In this document: positions 22,504-33,058 of the stretch, one piece after another
Layout: every line of letters starts with the position of its first letter
Numbering within the stretch: the stretch's first letter is position 1
Origin: Lithodes maja
Lineage: Eukaryota; Arthropoda; Malacostraca; Decapoda; Lithodidae
Assembly: GCA_037953745.1 (NCBI GenBank)
Contig: JBAKBP010007131.1
Location: 1-64,000 of the forward strand
DNA: 64,000 nt
Direction of reading: 5' to 3'
Notes under the pieces: model-generated
Seen by the model: only the letters and a program-made list of their open reading frames with translations
The model's database searches: none
What the model was told of the DNA's origin: nothing
Made by a program: the position numbers and the translations under genes

Positions 22504-25500
22504 ATGTCGTGCCCTAGTATTGACGAGGAGCGAGAGATGCCAGTTGAAGAGGTGCCGTTAGTAATCAGTGAGGAGGATGCTAGAGTTTTTGTGAGTAAGC
22601 GGTACCACGTGACGGAGGAGAGGTTGACTGGGGTGAATATTTATGGCTTGCACCTGATAGCCAAGGTTTTGGGTCTATCCAATGTAGGAGGGATGTCCAA
22701 GGGGGAGCTGATTTCCTGGGTGTTGCGTGGGCGACATGGGGTTTCGGAGGAGAGGGCGTTTGGGGGGGTTCCTCCCCAGATCCCCTCTCACTCGACTCCC
22801 ACAGTGCCGTCCACTCAAGTACCGGAGGTTAGCACCCTCCCACAGAGGGATGAGAATTGGAAGATTGGAGTGCCCTCGGGCGGTGCGTATGGTGGTTCCC
22901 CAGTTCTTGCCCCCCCTCCTTCAGTAGTGGCAGCTCCCTCTTCCTGCCTGTCTCCAGATATGATATTTAGACTTGAGCTTGCTAAAATTGAGGCTGAGGC
23001 TGAGACCAGGAGGCAGGAGAGTGAGGCTAGGAAGCAGGAGAATGAGACTAGGAGGCATGAGATTGAGGCTGAGACTAGGAGGCATGAGGCTGAGCTTAGG
23101 TACGACTCAGAGAAATATTGTGCTCAAATAGATTTAGATAAGACTCGTGCAGAGTCGACAGGGATTCGGATGGGCCGTGAGGGCCAAGTAAGAGAACAGT
23201 CCTTGTCCCACTTAGTCAAGTTGGTGCCGGCATTTAGTGAAACTGAAGTCACAGAATTTTTTAATCGTTTTGAGAAGAAGTGTAGGGAGCATAATTGGCC
23301 TGAAGAGAAGTGGGCAGCTCTGGTCTCCTCAAGACTTACGGGTAAGGGTCTGAAGGCTTATGATGCACTGCCTTTAGAGTCTTGCATTGACTACCCAGAA
23401 TTGAAGAGAGCTGTCCTACGGGCATACGAGTTGCAACCAGAAACATATCGATTGAAGTTTCGGGGTGTTACAAAGACTAGGGAGGCGACCTTTCTTGAAC
23501 ATGCCCGGGACTTAAAAGATGCACTTGCTAACTGGACACGTTCTGAGAAAGCTGAGACGGCCGAACAGTTGACTGAGCTGTTTCTGCTCGAGCAGTTTTA
23601 TAAGTGTACTGGTGCAGATATGACTTTAACTATTAAAGAAAAGAACCCTAAAACTCTACAGGAGGCAGCTGAGATGGCTGACCTCCGGCTATCATTAATT
23701 CGTGGGTGCGGGTCTGCCCAGCGTAGTGAGGCAGGTAACAAGGGGCGTGACACCCCACCCCCCCGAGTTAGTGATATACATTATGCAAACAAGTACAAGA
23801 GCTATGATACCAAGACTGACCACAAGACTAACACCGTCCCATTTAAGAAGGGGCCGGGCCCTTCCCAGTACCAAGGGAAGCCCAGAGGGGAGTTGGAGTG
23901 TTATCTTTGTCATGAAAAGGGGCACTTTGCAAGAGTCTGTCCTAGCAAACCACCTACAGCAGCTGTGTCTTTGGCCTGCAACATTGGTGTGTCTCCGAAG
24001 TCTTCTGAGTTTGCCCGGGGCAGTTCGTCAGAGGCTGAGGCACGGCCAATGCAGAAACACCTGAGAGGCTCGAACCCTGCTCAGGATGTTTTTTGCGACC
24101 ATAGAGGACGGGGTTGCGTGATGTGGGCGGGGCGCAAGCATGGAGTAGAGGTCTTGCGTGATACAGGTGCTTCCCAGACTCTGATGAACAATTTGACTGG
24201 CTACCCTATAAATGCGGCTCGGGTGGTAGTGGTGCAGGGTATTAATGCAACTCGGTCATACCCGCTGGTGCGGTTGGAGTTGGAGGTGGATGGTGTGGCA
24301 CGTGAATTGGATGTTGGGATTGTGGAGAAACTGCCAGTGGAGGGCGTCGACCTTCTTCTCGGCAACGACTTTGCAATGCCCGCTTCTGAGGTTCTACCCT
24401 TAGTCGTTGCCGAGAGGCCGGCCGACGTGAGTGGGGGAGAACAAGAGTGTGTCGAGCGGTGCCAGGCACAACCCATGGCGTGTGCTGTCACCCGAGCTCG
24501 GGCAGCTAAAGTGTCACAGCCTAGTCCTCCGTCTTCAGACCAGCAGAGGAACGATCAACAGGAGGAGGCTAAAGCTGGAGTTGGTTTTAAGAGTTTTGAC
24601 TCGGCGGCTCTCCTGGGTGATTCAGTATTGGCACCTATGTTAGAGTCTGGAGAGGCCCCAGGACCTGTCACAGCTAGTGAGGAGGTAGGGCCGGAAGAGA
24701 CTCCGAGGCAGCAACGTTGCACACGGAGAGAAAAAAGGATTGCTCAGTTTGATATTGGGGAAGGATTTGGGTTGCTTCGGAAGCATCTAGACAGGTTGGT
24801 TCCCTCAGATATTTGTAAACTGCAGTTGGAGGATCCGGAAGTTCAGAAGTGTGGTAATGGTGCTGTCGAGATTAAACACGAGGACGGGGAAGCATGTCAT
24901 GTGAACCTGTTGGAGGAGTTTGTGAGGCAACCACCTGAGCAGCCTACTGTCCCTGCGTTGGTCTGCCGCGGCCAAGGTGGAGAAGGAGAGGGGGGCAGTA
25001 GGGCACAGGTGGAGGAGAGTAGGGATTGTCATGTCTCGGCGAAGCAGTGGGCGGGGGACACGAGTCTGGTGGCTGTGGAAGTGCTAGAGCACCTGCCTGA
25101 GCAGCAGTGTGCAGCACTCCAGCACCAGCTCGGTTCATACCCCACTGGTCGTGCCGAGCCCCTGAGTCTCACAACTCGGGCGGTGCGAGATGTTCCGCAG
25201 GCAGGTCATGTGACTGTTAAAAGACCGTTAGCCTCGTTGTTTCGGTGGTTTAAGGTGGGCGACGAGGCCTTGGCATGGTTGCCAGGTCAGGGTCGACCCA
25301 TGGCTGCCAAGGGTGGTGGTCAAAAGGAGGACATTGAGCAGATTGGTAAGGTCGGCTGTGGTATCGCAGTGCCCGGTCGTCGCATAGCCTCCCAATGCTG
25401 CTCTAGTCTAATGCAACAGCCCTACCATAGACCGACTGTATCTGGCCATGTCGCTGAAAGCGGTGATGCTGCGCAGGCAGATGTCGTCACAAGGAATGCG

Positions 25501-26190
25501 GGGGTGCGCATGTACGGTATCGGCGGGGAAGCCTTAGCAATAATGAACTGTGGGAGTGACTGCACGGGTGGTACTGATTGTCCCTCTCATGACCTGGCTG
25601 TTCTAGGGACGAAGGTGGAGAAGGAGGGAGACTACAGGTTAGAAGCTGCGGTCTCGGCTGGGTTGTGGGAGGGCACAAGGCATGTTGTTCGTGGAGATAG
25701 TGCAAGGCTCAGTTTAATTCCCTGCCGTATAAATCCTGCTCGACAGCCTATGGTGCAAGCAGAGCTGGATTACGTGTGGACGAAGGATCTGAGGGATAAG
25801 GAATGTCGTGAGTGGTCGTTGCGTGTAACTTTGTCCGAGCGCGCTAAAGAGGTATGTGGTTTTGTTGTGGACGGGAGTACCTACCAGTGCAATGTTATGC
25901 CCTACGGACTTAAGAATGCACCAGCAACGTGTCAGAGCCTGATGAATGAAAGTGAAAAGGACAATGATGCGCTGGGGCATTTCGAGATCTATGTTCCAGC
26001 CTATGGTCCGGTCGGTGTAGTTTACCCAGATCATTACCCTCTCGAGATCTTGGACCAGTTTCACAATCGGAATATGAGGCTGACCAGGTGGTCACTAAGG
26101 TTATTGGTATATAACCTGGACATAAGCCATATTGCCGGTTGTGACAACGAGGTTGCATGTGGTCGTTCAGGGGTATATGATCCTGGGTAA
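22504..26190 (+). CDS. family A Gag-protease with scrambled pol tail, 1228 aa
   Basis: Start chosen at ATG 22504, which aligns with the family B gag ATG. In order: SAP-like stretch (residues about 40-75), EAEAETRR coiled coil (about 160-215), capsid-like region with a SCAN-like C-terminal half (about 235-400; LTELFLLEQFYKCTG), CCHC knuckle (about 466), retropepsin with DTGAS near 553. After that come an integrase N-terminal fragment, an integrase C-terminal fragment (CHVNLLEEFV), a stretch like the integrase zinc region (DVPQAGHV, LASLFRWF), a second GPY-like piece (VGDEALAWLPGQGRP), RT scraps (CNVMPYGLKNAPAT) and RNase H C terminus. Integrase core and RT YxDD are absent. Gag and protease could work; the tail has no predictable enzyme activity. 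Confidence 0.9.
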   Translation: MSCPSIDEEREMPVEEVPLVISEEDARVFVSKRYHVTEERLTGVNIYGLHLIAKVLGLSNVGGMSKGELISWVLRGRHGVSEERAFGGVPPQIPSHSTPTVPSTQVPEVSTLPQRDENWKIGVPSGGAYGGSPVLAPPPSVVAAPSSCLSPDMIFRLELAKIEAEAETRRQESEARKQENETRRHEIEAETRRHEAELRYDSEKYCAQIDLDKTRAESTGIRMGREGQVREQSLSHLVKLVPAFSETEVTEFFNRFEKKCREHNWPEEKWAALVSSRLTGKGLKAYDALPLESCIDYPELKRAVLRAYELQPETYRLKFRGVTKTREATFLEHARDLKDALANWTRSEKAETAEQLTELFLLEQFYKCTGADMTLTIKEKNPKTLQEAAEMADLRLSLIRGCGSAQRSEAGNKGRDTPPPRVSDIHYANKYKSYDTKTDHKTNTVPFKKGPGPSQYQGKPRGELECYLCHEKGHFARVCPSKPPTAAVSLACNIGVSPKSSEFARGSSSEAEARPMQKHLRGSNPAQDVFCDHRGRGCVMWAGRKHGVEVLRDTGASQTLMNNLTGYPINAARVVVVQGINATRSYPLVRLELEVDGVARELDVGIVEKLPVEGVDLLLGNDFAMPASEVLPLVVAERPADVSGGEQECVERCQAQPMACAVTRARAAKVSQPSPPSSDQQRNDQQEEAKAGVGFKSFDSAALLGDSVLAPMLESGEAPGPVTASEEVGPEETPRQQRCTRREKRIAQFDIGEGFGLLRKHLDRLVPSDICKLQLEDPEVQKCGNGAVEIKHEDGEACHVNLLEEFVRQPPEQPTVPALVCRGQGGEGEGGSRAQVEESRDCHVSAKQWAGDTSLVAVEVLEHLPEQQCAALQHQLGSYPTGRAEPLSLTTRAVRDVPQAGHVTVKRPLASLFRWFKVGDEALAWLPGQGRPMAAKGGGQKEDIEQIGKVGCGIAVPGRRIASQCCSSLMQQPYHRPTVSGHVAESGDAAQADVVTRNAGVRMYGIGGEALAIMNCGSDCTGGTDCPSHDLAVLGTKVEKEGDYRLEAAVSAGLWEGTRHVVRGDSARLSLIPCRINPARQPMVQAELDYVWTKDLRDKECREWSLRVTLSERAKEVCGFVVDGSTYQCNVMPYGLKNAPATCQSLMNESEKDNDALGHFEIYVPAYGPVGVVYPDHYPLEILDQFHNRNMRLTRWSLRLLVYNLDISHIAGCDNEVACGRSGVYDPG

Positions 26191-26673
26191 ATTGACACAC
26201 GGGTAGCCTCCTGCTTTGGTTTGAGTAGTATTTTGCGCTTGGTGCTTGTTGGCTCGCGGTTGTAGCCCAAGCGTATTGGGTCGTAAAGCAGGAGTTGAGC
26301 GTTTGGTATAGAAGAAAATAGGCTGCCCTTATAGTGCAGCCGGAAAAAAACATATTAAAATATAAAAATCATATAAAAACTCTTTCTTTTTGATATAGAT
26401 AATTGTATAAGTTTGTCATAGCCTATAGTGTTTGAGTAGTCCACGAACTATCAAACGGCTGAGCTGCTGTAAGCTCGCTCTGGGAGCATGATATTATGTC
26501 TTTTACTATTGTTGGGAGGAGTTATGAAATGTGAATTTTTTTTTATAAGATGTGTTTTAGTGATAAACTCAGCGTTGTTTTAGTGCCATGCGGTCGCTGG
26601 GTGTGAGGGGTTTGATGGGGTTCTGTATATCAGATTTTAGCTCAGGGTTGAGCAAGTAAAATCTTGGGGGAGG
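26191..26673 (+). other. family A copy 2 3' untranslated region and polypurine tract
   Basis: Non-coding region ending in cttgggggagg directly before the LTR at 26674. Confidence 0.75.
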
Positions 26674-28516
26674 TGTGACGCATGTCGAGTATGAGCATGC
26701 TGTACAGAACGCCCAGTCAGGCCCCACTCTCGCTAGGATCGTCAGGGCAGGAACTTTGACTGTAGTCTGTGTAGAGTTTCCTAACTCAGTTTATGTGAAC
26801 CGTTGTACTATAAGTATTATCATTATGTATTTTGTTTTCTTCTAAGTCAACGAGTTCTATTTTATATCATTAGATATAAGTATTGTGTGTGGGACTTATA
26901 TACAATGATGAGAGAGAGAGTTACGTAACGGGGATCAGTGAGTACGCCACGCGGGCCGGTAGGCCTAATTCCCTCCTCCTTCCTCCCTTCCTCCCTTTCA
27001 GCGCGTGGGAAGTTCTTTGTCGATCCCAGATTGAGAGAGTATATGACGTCATGATTGCCAGTGGGCGGTCCTTAAGTAGTTTGAGATATGCCGCTAGAGG
27101 GCCGAGTATAAAAAGAGAGGTTTTTGCCACCATGCTTCAGAACTCATCAGGCAAAGCGACCTCTCATATCCCTTGCAACTATCGATATTCTTCCGACTGA
27201 TGTGAACTTTCTCTACTCTCTGAACAGCCTATTTTCTTCTCTTCTCGTCCCTTTTTAACCAATGACCCCTTTGGTGCAGATTTAGTCAGCCAAAGTATTA
27301 TCGCTTGAGTTCTCACGAGATAAGTGCCTGTTAGATAGCCTATTTTTGGAAGGGTTAACTAGAATAGGATTGATTGATGTTTGTTGCACTCGTATATGTA
27401 TTTCCCTGTGTACTATTATTCATGTTCCTGTTTTCTGCTGGTTTAGGTAATGCTAGACTGGGATAGGGTTCCTCGAGTTGTGATTTCCTATGAGTGCTAG
27501 GTTGGTTGAACCAGCACAATTGCAACGGAGACGTGGGAAGCCTAGGGGGTCTTTTTGATTGTGTACCGTGGGAGTTTAGCACTGTGTTGCGAGTGAGGGC
27601 TTTTGCCTGTGCCACCCAACACTGTGCTATCTCATTTGCTTGACTTTGAGAGGATCGCCAGGAGAGAACCAGATACTAGTGATCTGGATCTCTCAAGAGA
27701 GCATCCCGTCAATTACCGTAATTTGGCCGCACAGTCTTAAGGACCTCGCTAGGCTACGAGCCGCTTGCTCAGCCATTGTCTCTTAACCTTAGATATCCCA
27801 GCTAGACTTTGCTCGACCAGCAGATACAGCATAGTATTGAAGCTTCTCCTTATGTATATTATTGTTTAAGCACTATTGATTTCATGTGTGGCACGCTTAG
27901 CTACTTCAGAGATTAGTGGCCCACGAGCACAATCTTAGTAGGCTATTGCCAGTGCATTGTCGGAGTACTTCTTCTTAATGTTTGCCATATCCTATTGCTT
28001 ATTCTTATAATTCTTCTTATGTCAATTTAAAGCCTTTAATTACCAGTGAGTTATTCATTAAATTGCTGTTCAAAATCCGATACTTACTTCTTATGAGTAT
28101 TCGAGAAGCATCTAACTTATCAGAAGATTCCTTGCTTGATGCTCGAGGACTATTGTTTAACGTAACGTAATAGTGCCGATCCGAAGTAGAGGGTGGAGGA
28201 CTTCTTAAGTTCTTAGTTCAAGGGTGGATTACTTCGGCTTCGGCCAACACTATTCTTTAGTGTTGTAGTACTTTCTTCTTTGTTTGATTGTTGACCAGAC
28301 TAGATAACTCCCGTCTTGTTATTAGTCTGTTGTGTGAAACGCTAGTACCGAGTTCTTGTATACCCCGTTATAGCAGATAGAACTCTGGAGGGTAGTGGCG
28401 TTTTTTGTTCGGCTGGCAGTACTCTGGGGTTGGGATCGTGTGTTTCCGTTGTGGCAGCGAGCCATACTCGAGTCCTGTGTAAGAGCCCTAGTGTACCCGA
28501 GTGCCCGGTCGTAACA
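26674..28516 (+). repeat. family A 3' LTR (copy 2)
   Basis: Pair of 20446-22288, same length. TATAAAAA at 27107-27114 and hairpin at 27662-27694. The minus-strand open frame across its right edge is only LINE sequence running into the LTR. Confidence 0.95.
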
Positions 28517-28520
28517 ATAG

Positions 28521-31360
28521 TCAAAATGACATTGAACAAGCGCTTGGCAGAGGGTCTTTTTGGTCGCCGCGGGCAAGCATCCCACCTGTCTATACAGGTA
28601 TTTTATACGTGCTCTACACTTACTCAGGATAGATTCCAAAATTGTTTCACCTGACAAACTCGCGTCCAGTTTTAGTCCGAGATATTTAACTTGTGACACT
28701 GTTGTTATAGGAATATCATTACAGTTGACCGAGAAGCCCACAATGTCTTTCAGTTTGCGTTTTGTTCCACATAAGATGGCTTCCGTCTTGCCCAGGTGAA
28801 GAGATAGTCTATTGTCCACTAGCCATTCACTACATGATTCTAGTTCTTTGGAAAGTGAAGCGGCAATACTTATTGGGTCTTTTCCTGAAACCAGGAGCAC
28901 GCTGTCGTCTGCATACAGTAATAATTTACATGAGACGCTCAGTTCCATGTCGTTCACATAACAGAGAAAGAGTAAGGGACCAAGGATGCTTCCCTGCGGG
29001 ACCCCACAGTTAATTGGCATAGGATCAGATATATTATCATCAATTTTGACTCTTTGGGTTCTACCACTAAGATAAGATTTAAACCAGTTCACAGATCCTA
29101 TGCCCATTGCTTGTAGTTTATTACATAGGATATCATGGTCTACTGTGTCAAACGCTTTTTGTAGATCAAGAAGAACCATACCGGTGTAGTTACCTTTAGA
29201 CATTTCTTTACGAATGTGATCCGTTAAGTGGATGAGACAGGAATCTGTCGAGTACATGCATCTGAAACCTGATTGAAACTTATAGAATAGATCATTTTGT
29301 TTGAGGTAGTGTTCAATTTGGGTGTATACCGCTCTTTCAAGGATTTTAGATACAATACATAATATGCTAACTGGTCTGTAGTTACCAACTTCTAGTTTAT
29401 TTCCTTTCTTGAATAGAGGGGTTACAATAGCTTCCTTCAGTTCAGCAGGTACAGTGTTGGTGTTAATTGACAAGTTGATGATGTGAGTTAGGGGGCCTGC
29501 TATACCAATGGCTCCATCTCGTAGAAATTTGGCAGGAATTTTGTCTGGTCCTGTGCTTTTATGTACATTTAGGTTAGACAGCTCGTCAAAAGTGTATTTT
29601 GGTGTAACATTTTGCAATCCAAATGTGTTTGGGTGTATGTCTTTATCTCTGTAGAAATTTCGAAAGGTGGCCGTTGTTGTCGTGTATTTATTGAGAGGTT
29701 GAGGTAGGTTCTGTGCAAGTGTGTTTGCTATGGAGGTGAAGAAGGAGTTGAAGTAGGTTGAAATTTGTCGTTTATCGTGGCAAATCTGATCATTAATGGT
29801 GAGAGCAATATTAGTGTTAGACGAATCCCTTGTCTTGTTGCTGTAGCCTGTTGTTTTTAGGTGCCTCCATAGTTTCTTTGGGTTATTCTGATATTCCTCT
29901 GCCTTATTGTGAAAATAATTAGTTTTCGCTGATTTTATTTTCCTACTTAGTTTATTCCTGGCCCTGTTGAACTCATGTTTCAGACCTTGATCCTGTCTAT
30001 GTTTCGCTAGCCTTTTTAACAGATTGTCTCTGTGTTCCAGATGGTGTAGTATGTCATTGTTGATCCATGGGTCTGACCTTGCTTTAATTCGTATGTCTTT
30101 CAGAGGAGCTATTTCGTCTAGAATGTTTGTGATGATGGTTCTGAAGCCAACCCATGCGTCATTAACGTTTGTTCTTCCAAACACTGGAGACCAGTCTGTA
30201 TTCCATAAAATGTCCAGAAATGTTTCTTTATTGTAGTTTCTGAGTGACCTTGTTTTGATAATCTTGTGATTCTCTAGGGTAATTTTTGTGGTTTTTCGTG
30301 TGCAATATGTGACGAAGTGATCACTTATCCCAGTCTGTATAACCCCTGATTGGGATATTTTGTCCTCTCTGTTACAGTTTATGTGGTCTATTATTGTGGC
30401 AGTGTTCTCAGAGATACGTGTGGGGGTTGTGATGAGTTGTTTATGATTGTGCATTGTCAGTATATGCCTATATTCTCGTACAAGCCTATCATTTCGTTGT
30501 TTGTAACACAGGTTAAAATCCCCTAGTATGATGGATTCATTCCGAGGGTCTAGCGATGACAACGTTCGTTCAAATTTGGTCAAGAATTGTGTGTCGTCTG
30601 GTGGCCTATAGCATACACCAATTGTGATGGGTCTTGTCCTCGGCAGGCGTAGATCGATCCACAGAGCTTCGTGATTTTCTACATGGAGGTCGGTCCTGGT
30701 TGTGTGTGTGAGGTTGTTTTTTACATACAGACATACTCCTCCCCCATGCCTATTGCGATCATTCCTAACCATGTTGAAACCTTGAATGTTTATTTCACCA
30801 TCGTTTATACTTGAATCCAGCCAGGTTTCTGTGATTGCAATTATTGAAGCTTTGGTCTTATTAGCTAACAAGTTTATTTCTGACAATTTATGGTACATTG
30901 ATCTGGCGTTAATGTGGATAAGATGGAGCCCTTTGTTGGTGAACACTCTGTATTCATCTTTGATTTTGAATGTGTCCTGGCTGGATTCTGAGTTGTTAAT
31001 ACTTGGATCATTTACATTAATATTCGGTAATGAATGCAAGGCACACTTATTGCAAAGGAATTCCCGTTCATCACTGTTGGTCTTCTTAGAGATGCACTTC
31101 ATGTGAGCTACCTGTTTACACTTTACACAGTTTTGGATCTTCTGACGTCGTGTTATGAGTGATTCACAAATAAAACAAATGGTTTCGCGATGTTGTACAG
31201 CCGAGTTCCTACATTTAACACATTCAACTTTGTTTCTACTGTTAACGTAAGTACATCGGTTATGAACAATTTCATTACAACTGTTGCATTGTAAAAGTGA
31301 ACTCCTATTGTTGAAACCAATATTACAGACTGTACATAGTTTTTTCTTACTGTTTATCAT
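28521..31360 (-). CDS. CR1-like LINE ORF, N-terminal part (PHD-like, endonuclease, RT)
   Basis: Start chosen at the ATG complementary to 31358-31360. Domains in order: two cysteine-rich PHD-like fingers (CTVCNIGFNN; CNSCNEIVHNRC; CFICESLITRRQ; CVKCKQVAHMKC), an apurinic endonuclease (HINARSMYHKL, AITETWLD, GGGVCLYVKN, ILGDFNLCY), then reverse transcriptase (VTPLFKKGNK, NYRPVSILC, LDLQKAFDTVDH, CGVPQGSILGPLLF, catalytic YADDS). The frame is open with no stop up to the LTR insertion, and the C-terminal part is at 19971-20445. It copies its RNA into DNA at a nicked target site. The insertion makes this copy inactive. The exact clade (CR1, L2, Crack or Daphne) is not resolved. Confidence 0.88.
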
Positions 31361-31429
31361 ACGTCTGGAGGTGTGGTTTGGTCCGCGTCGATCAGCTGTT
31401 TGTGCGGGAGAGGGTAGGGGATACTCGCG

Positions 31430-33058
31430 GCCGCTAGAGCTCAGGTTGAGGCCGCCGAAAGACAGGTTAGTGTGCAGGCTGAGCTTGCTAGAGCTCAGGT
31501 TGAGGCTACCGAAAGACAGGCTAGTGTGCAGGCTGAGGCTGCAGAGAGAACAGCTATATGAGAGGCTGAACTGCAGGCAGAGTCTACTAGGTATCGGGCT
31601 GACAGGGAGCTGGAGAGATCTCGAGTGGAGGTAAAAGGGCGAAATATTGGGGGAGGTAACAGACATCGGGACCAATCATTGTCGCACCTGCTTAAACTAG
31701 TTCCTGTGTTCGATGAATTATGTGTGACTGAGTGTTTTATGCGATTTGAGAAGAAGTGTCAGGAACACCAGTGGCCTCAGGAAAAGTGGGCAGCATTAGT
31801 TTCATCAAGACTCCTAGGAAAGGGGCTAAAAGCGTATGATGCACTACCTTTAGAGTCCTGTGTAGTTTATGATGAGCTAAAGAAGGCTGTGCTACGGGCC
31901 TATGAGTTACAACCGGAAACTTACCGCTTGAAGTTTCGGGGTGTTACTAAGGGCAAGGATAGTACCTTCCTAGAACACGCCTGGGACTTGTCTGATGCAC
32001 TACGACATTGGCTGCGTTCTGAGAGGGCAGCTACTTTTGAGGAGTTGAGTGAGCTGGTTCTCTTGGAGCAGTTCTTTAAGTGCACAGGCGGGGACTTAAC
32101 ATTAAATATAAAGGAAAAAAATCCTAGAACTCTCCAGGAGGCAGCAGAAATGGCTGATCTCCGACTGTCATTAATTCGAGGGTGCGGAGCAGCAGCTAGG
32201 AGTGAGTCGGGTGCAAAGGATCGTACCCCTCCCCCTCCCAAGAATTGTGATACACATATATACACAAAACCATCTAGCACTGACAATAAAACTGAACATA
32301 AACCAAATACCGTTCCGTATAAGAAGTCTAATGGTACCTCCCACTCCCAAGGGAAACCAAAGAGTAAAGAGTGCTTTGCATGTCACAAGGAGGGTCACTT
32401 TGCAAATGCTTGTCCGAACAAGCCACCAAACAAGGTTGTGTCATTGGCCCGCAGCATAGGGGTGTCGCCTATATCTTCTGAGTTTGCCAAGGGTAGTTCG
32501 TCAGAGGGTGGGACACAGCCTGTGTTCAAGAGTCCGGAAGGCTCGAACCCTGTCCGCGACGTCTTTGGGGGTCATAGAGGGCATGGTTTTGTGAGGTGGG
32601 CTGGCGAAAGGCGAGGAGCTAAGCTATTGCCTGATACGGGGGCTTCTCAGACCTTGTTAAAGAACTTTACTGGTAGGCCGATTAACGCTGCTCGGGTGGT
32701 GGTAGTTCAGGGGATCAATGCTACGAAGTCCTACCCGCTGGTGCGGATGGAGCTGGAGGTGGGTGGTGTGGCGAAGGAGCTGGATGTAGGAATTGTAGAG
32801 AACTTGCCTGTTGGGGGCGTCGACCTCCTCCTCGGCAATGACTTTGCGGTGCCTGCTTCTAAGGTTTCACCCTTGGTCGTTGCCGAGAAGGCGGCCGACG
32901 TTAGTAGGGAGGAACAGGAGTGGGTTGAGAAGTGTAGCGTACAAACCATGGCGTGTGTTGTGACGCGTTCTCAGGCATCCGGAGCCTTGCAGCCACCACC
33001 TCAGTCTATCAAACCGCGGAGGAAAGGTCACAAGAAAACGGGAAGTGTTGGTCAATAG
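31430..33058 (+). pseudogene. family B gag (middle and end) and protease
   Basis: Resumes the gag frame after the LINE. Two 54-bp tandem units (AARAQVEAAERQVSVQAE-type, 18 residues each, at about 31433 and 31487) form a coiled coil, followed by an in-frame TGA at about 31558. The capsid region (LSHLLKLVPVFDE to LSLIRGC) has the SCAN-like part LSELVLLEQFFKCTG. The CCHC knuckle (CFACHKEGHFANAC) and retropepsin (PDTGASQTLLKN, VDLLLGNDF) follow. A TAG at 33056 stops the frame; the same frame continues after it. Confidence 0.88.

Larger units (their letters stand above)
20446..28516 (+). mobile_element. Gmr1-like LTR retrotransposon, family A, copy 2 (complete, young)
   Basis: Two LTRs of 1843 bp each (20446-22288, 26674-28516) begin TGTGACGC and end GTAACA. 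ATAG is duplicated at 20442-20445 and 28517-28520. The LTRs differ by eye at one position (20533 G against 26759 A region), so the insertion is recent. The body has a primer site, one 1228-codon ORF and a polypurine tract. The element lies inside the CR1-like LINE. With no integrase core and no RT YxDD it must depend on enzymes from elsewhere. Confidence 0.95.
19645..31428 (-). mobile_element. CR1/L2-like LINE inserted in family B gag (holds family A copy 2)
   Basis: On the minus strand it runs from a 5' end near 31428 to a 3' (ATT)n tail (the AAT run at 19648-19676). It carries one long ORF interrupted only by the family A element at 20446-28516. Outside that insertion the LINE is about 3.7 kb and looks close to full length. 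Its own target duplication was not found. Confidence 0.85.

Noticed and set aside
28322..28516. C-terminal extension of the LINE frame into the LTR
   Set aside because: It is read-through into family A 3' LTR sequence; the true LINE C terminus is at 19971-20445.
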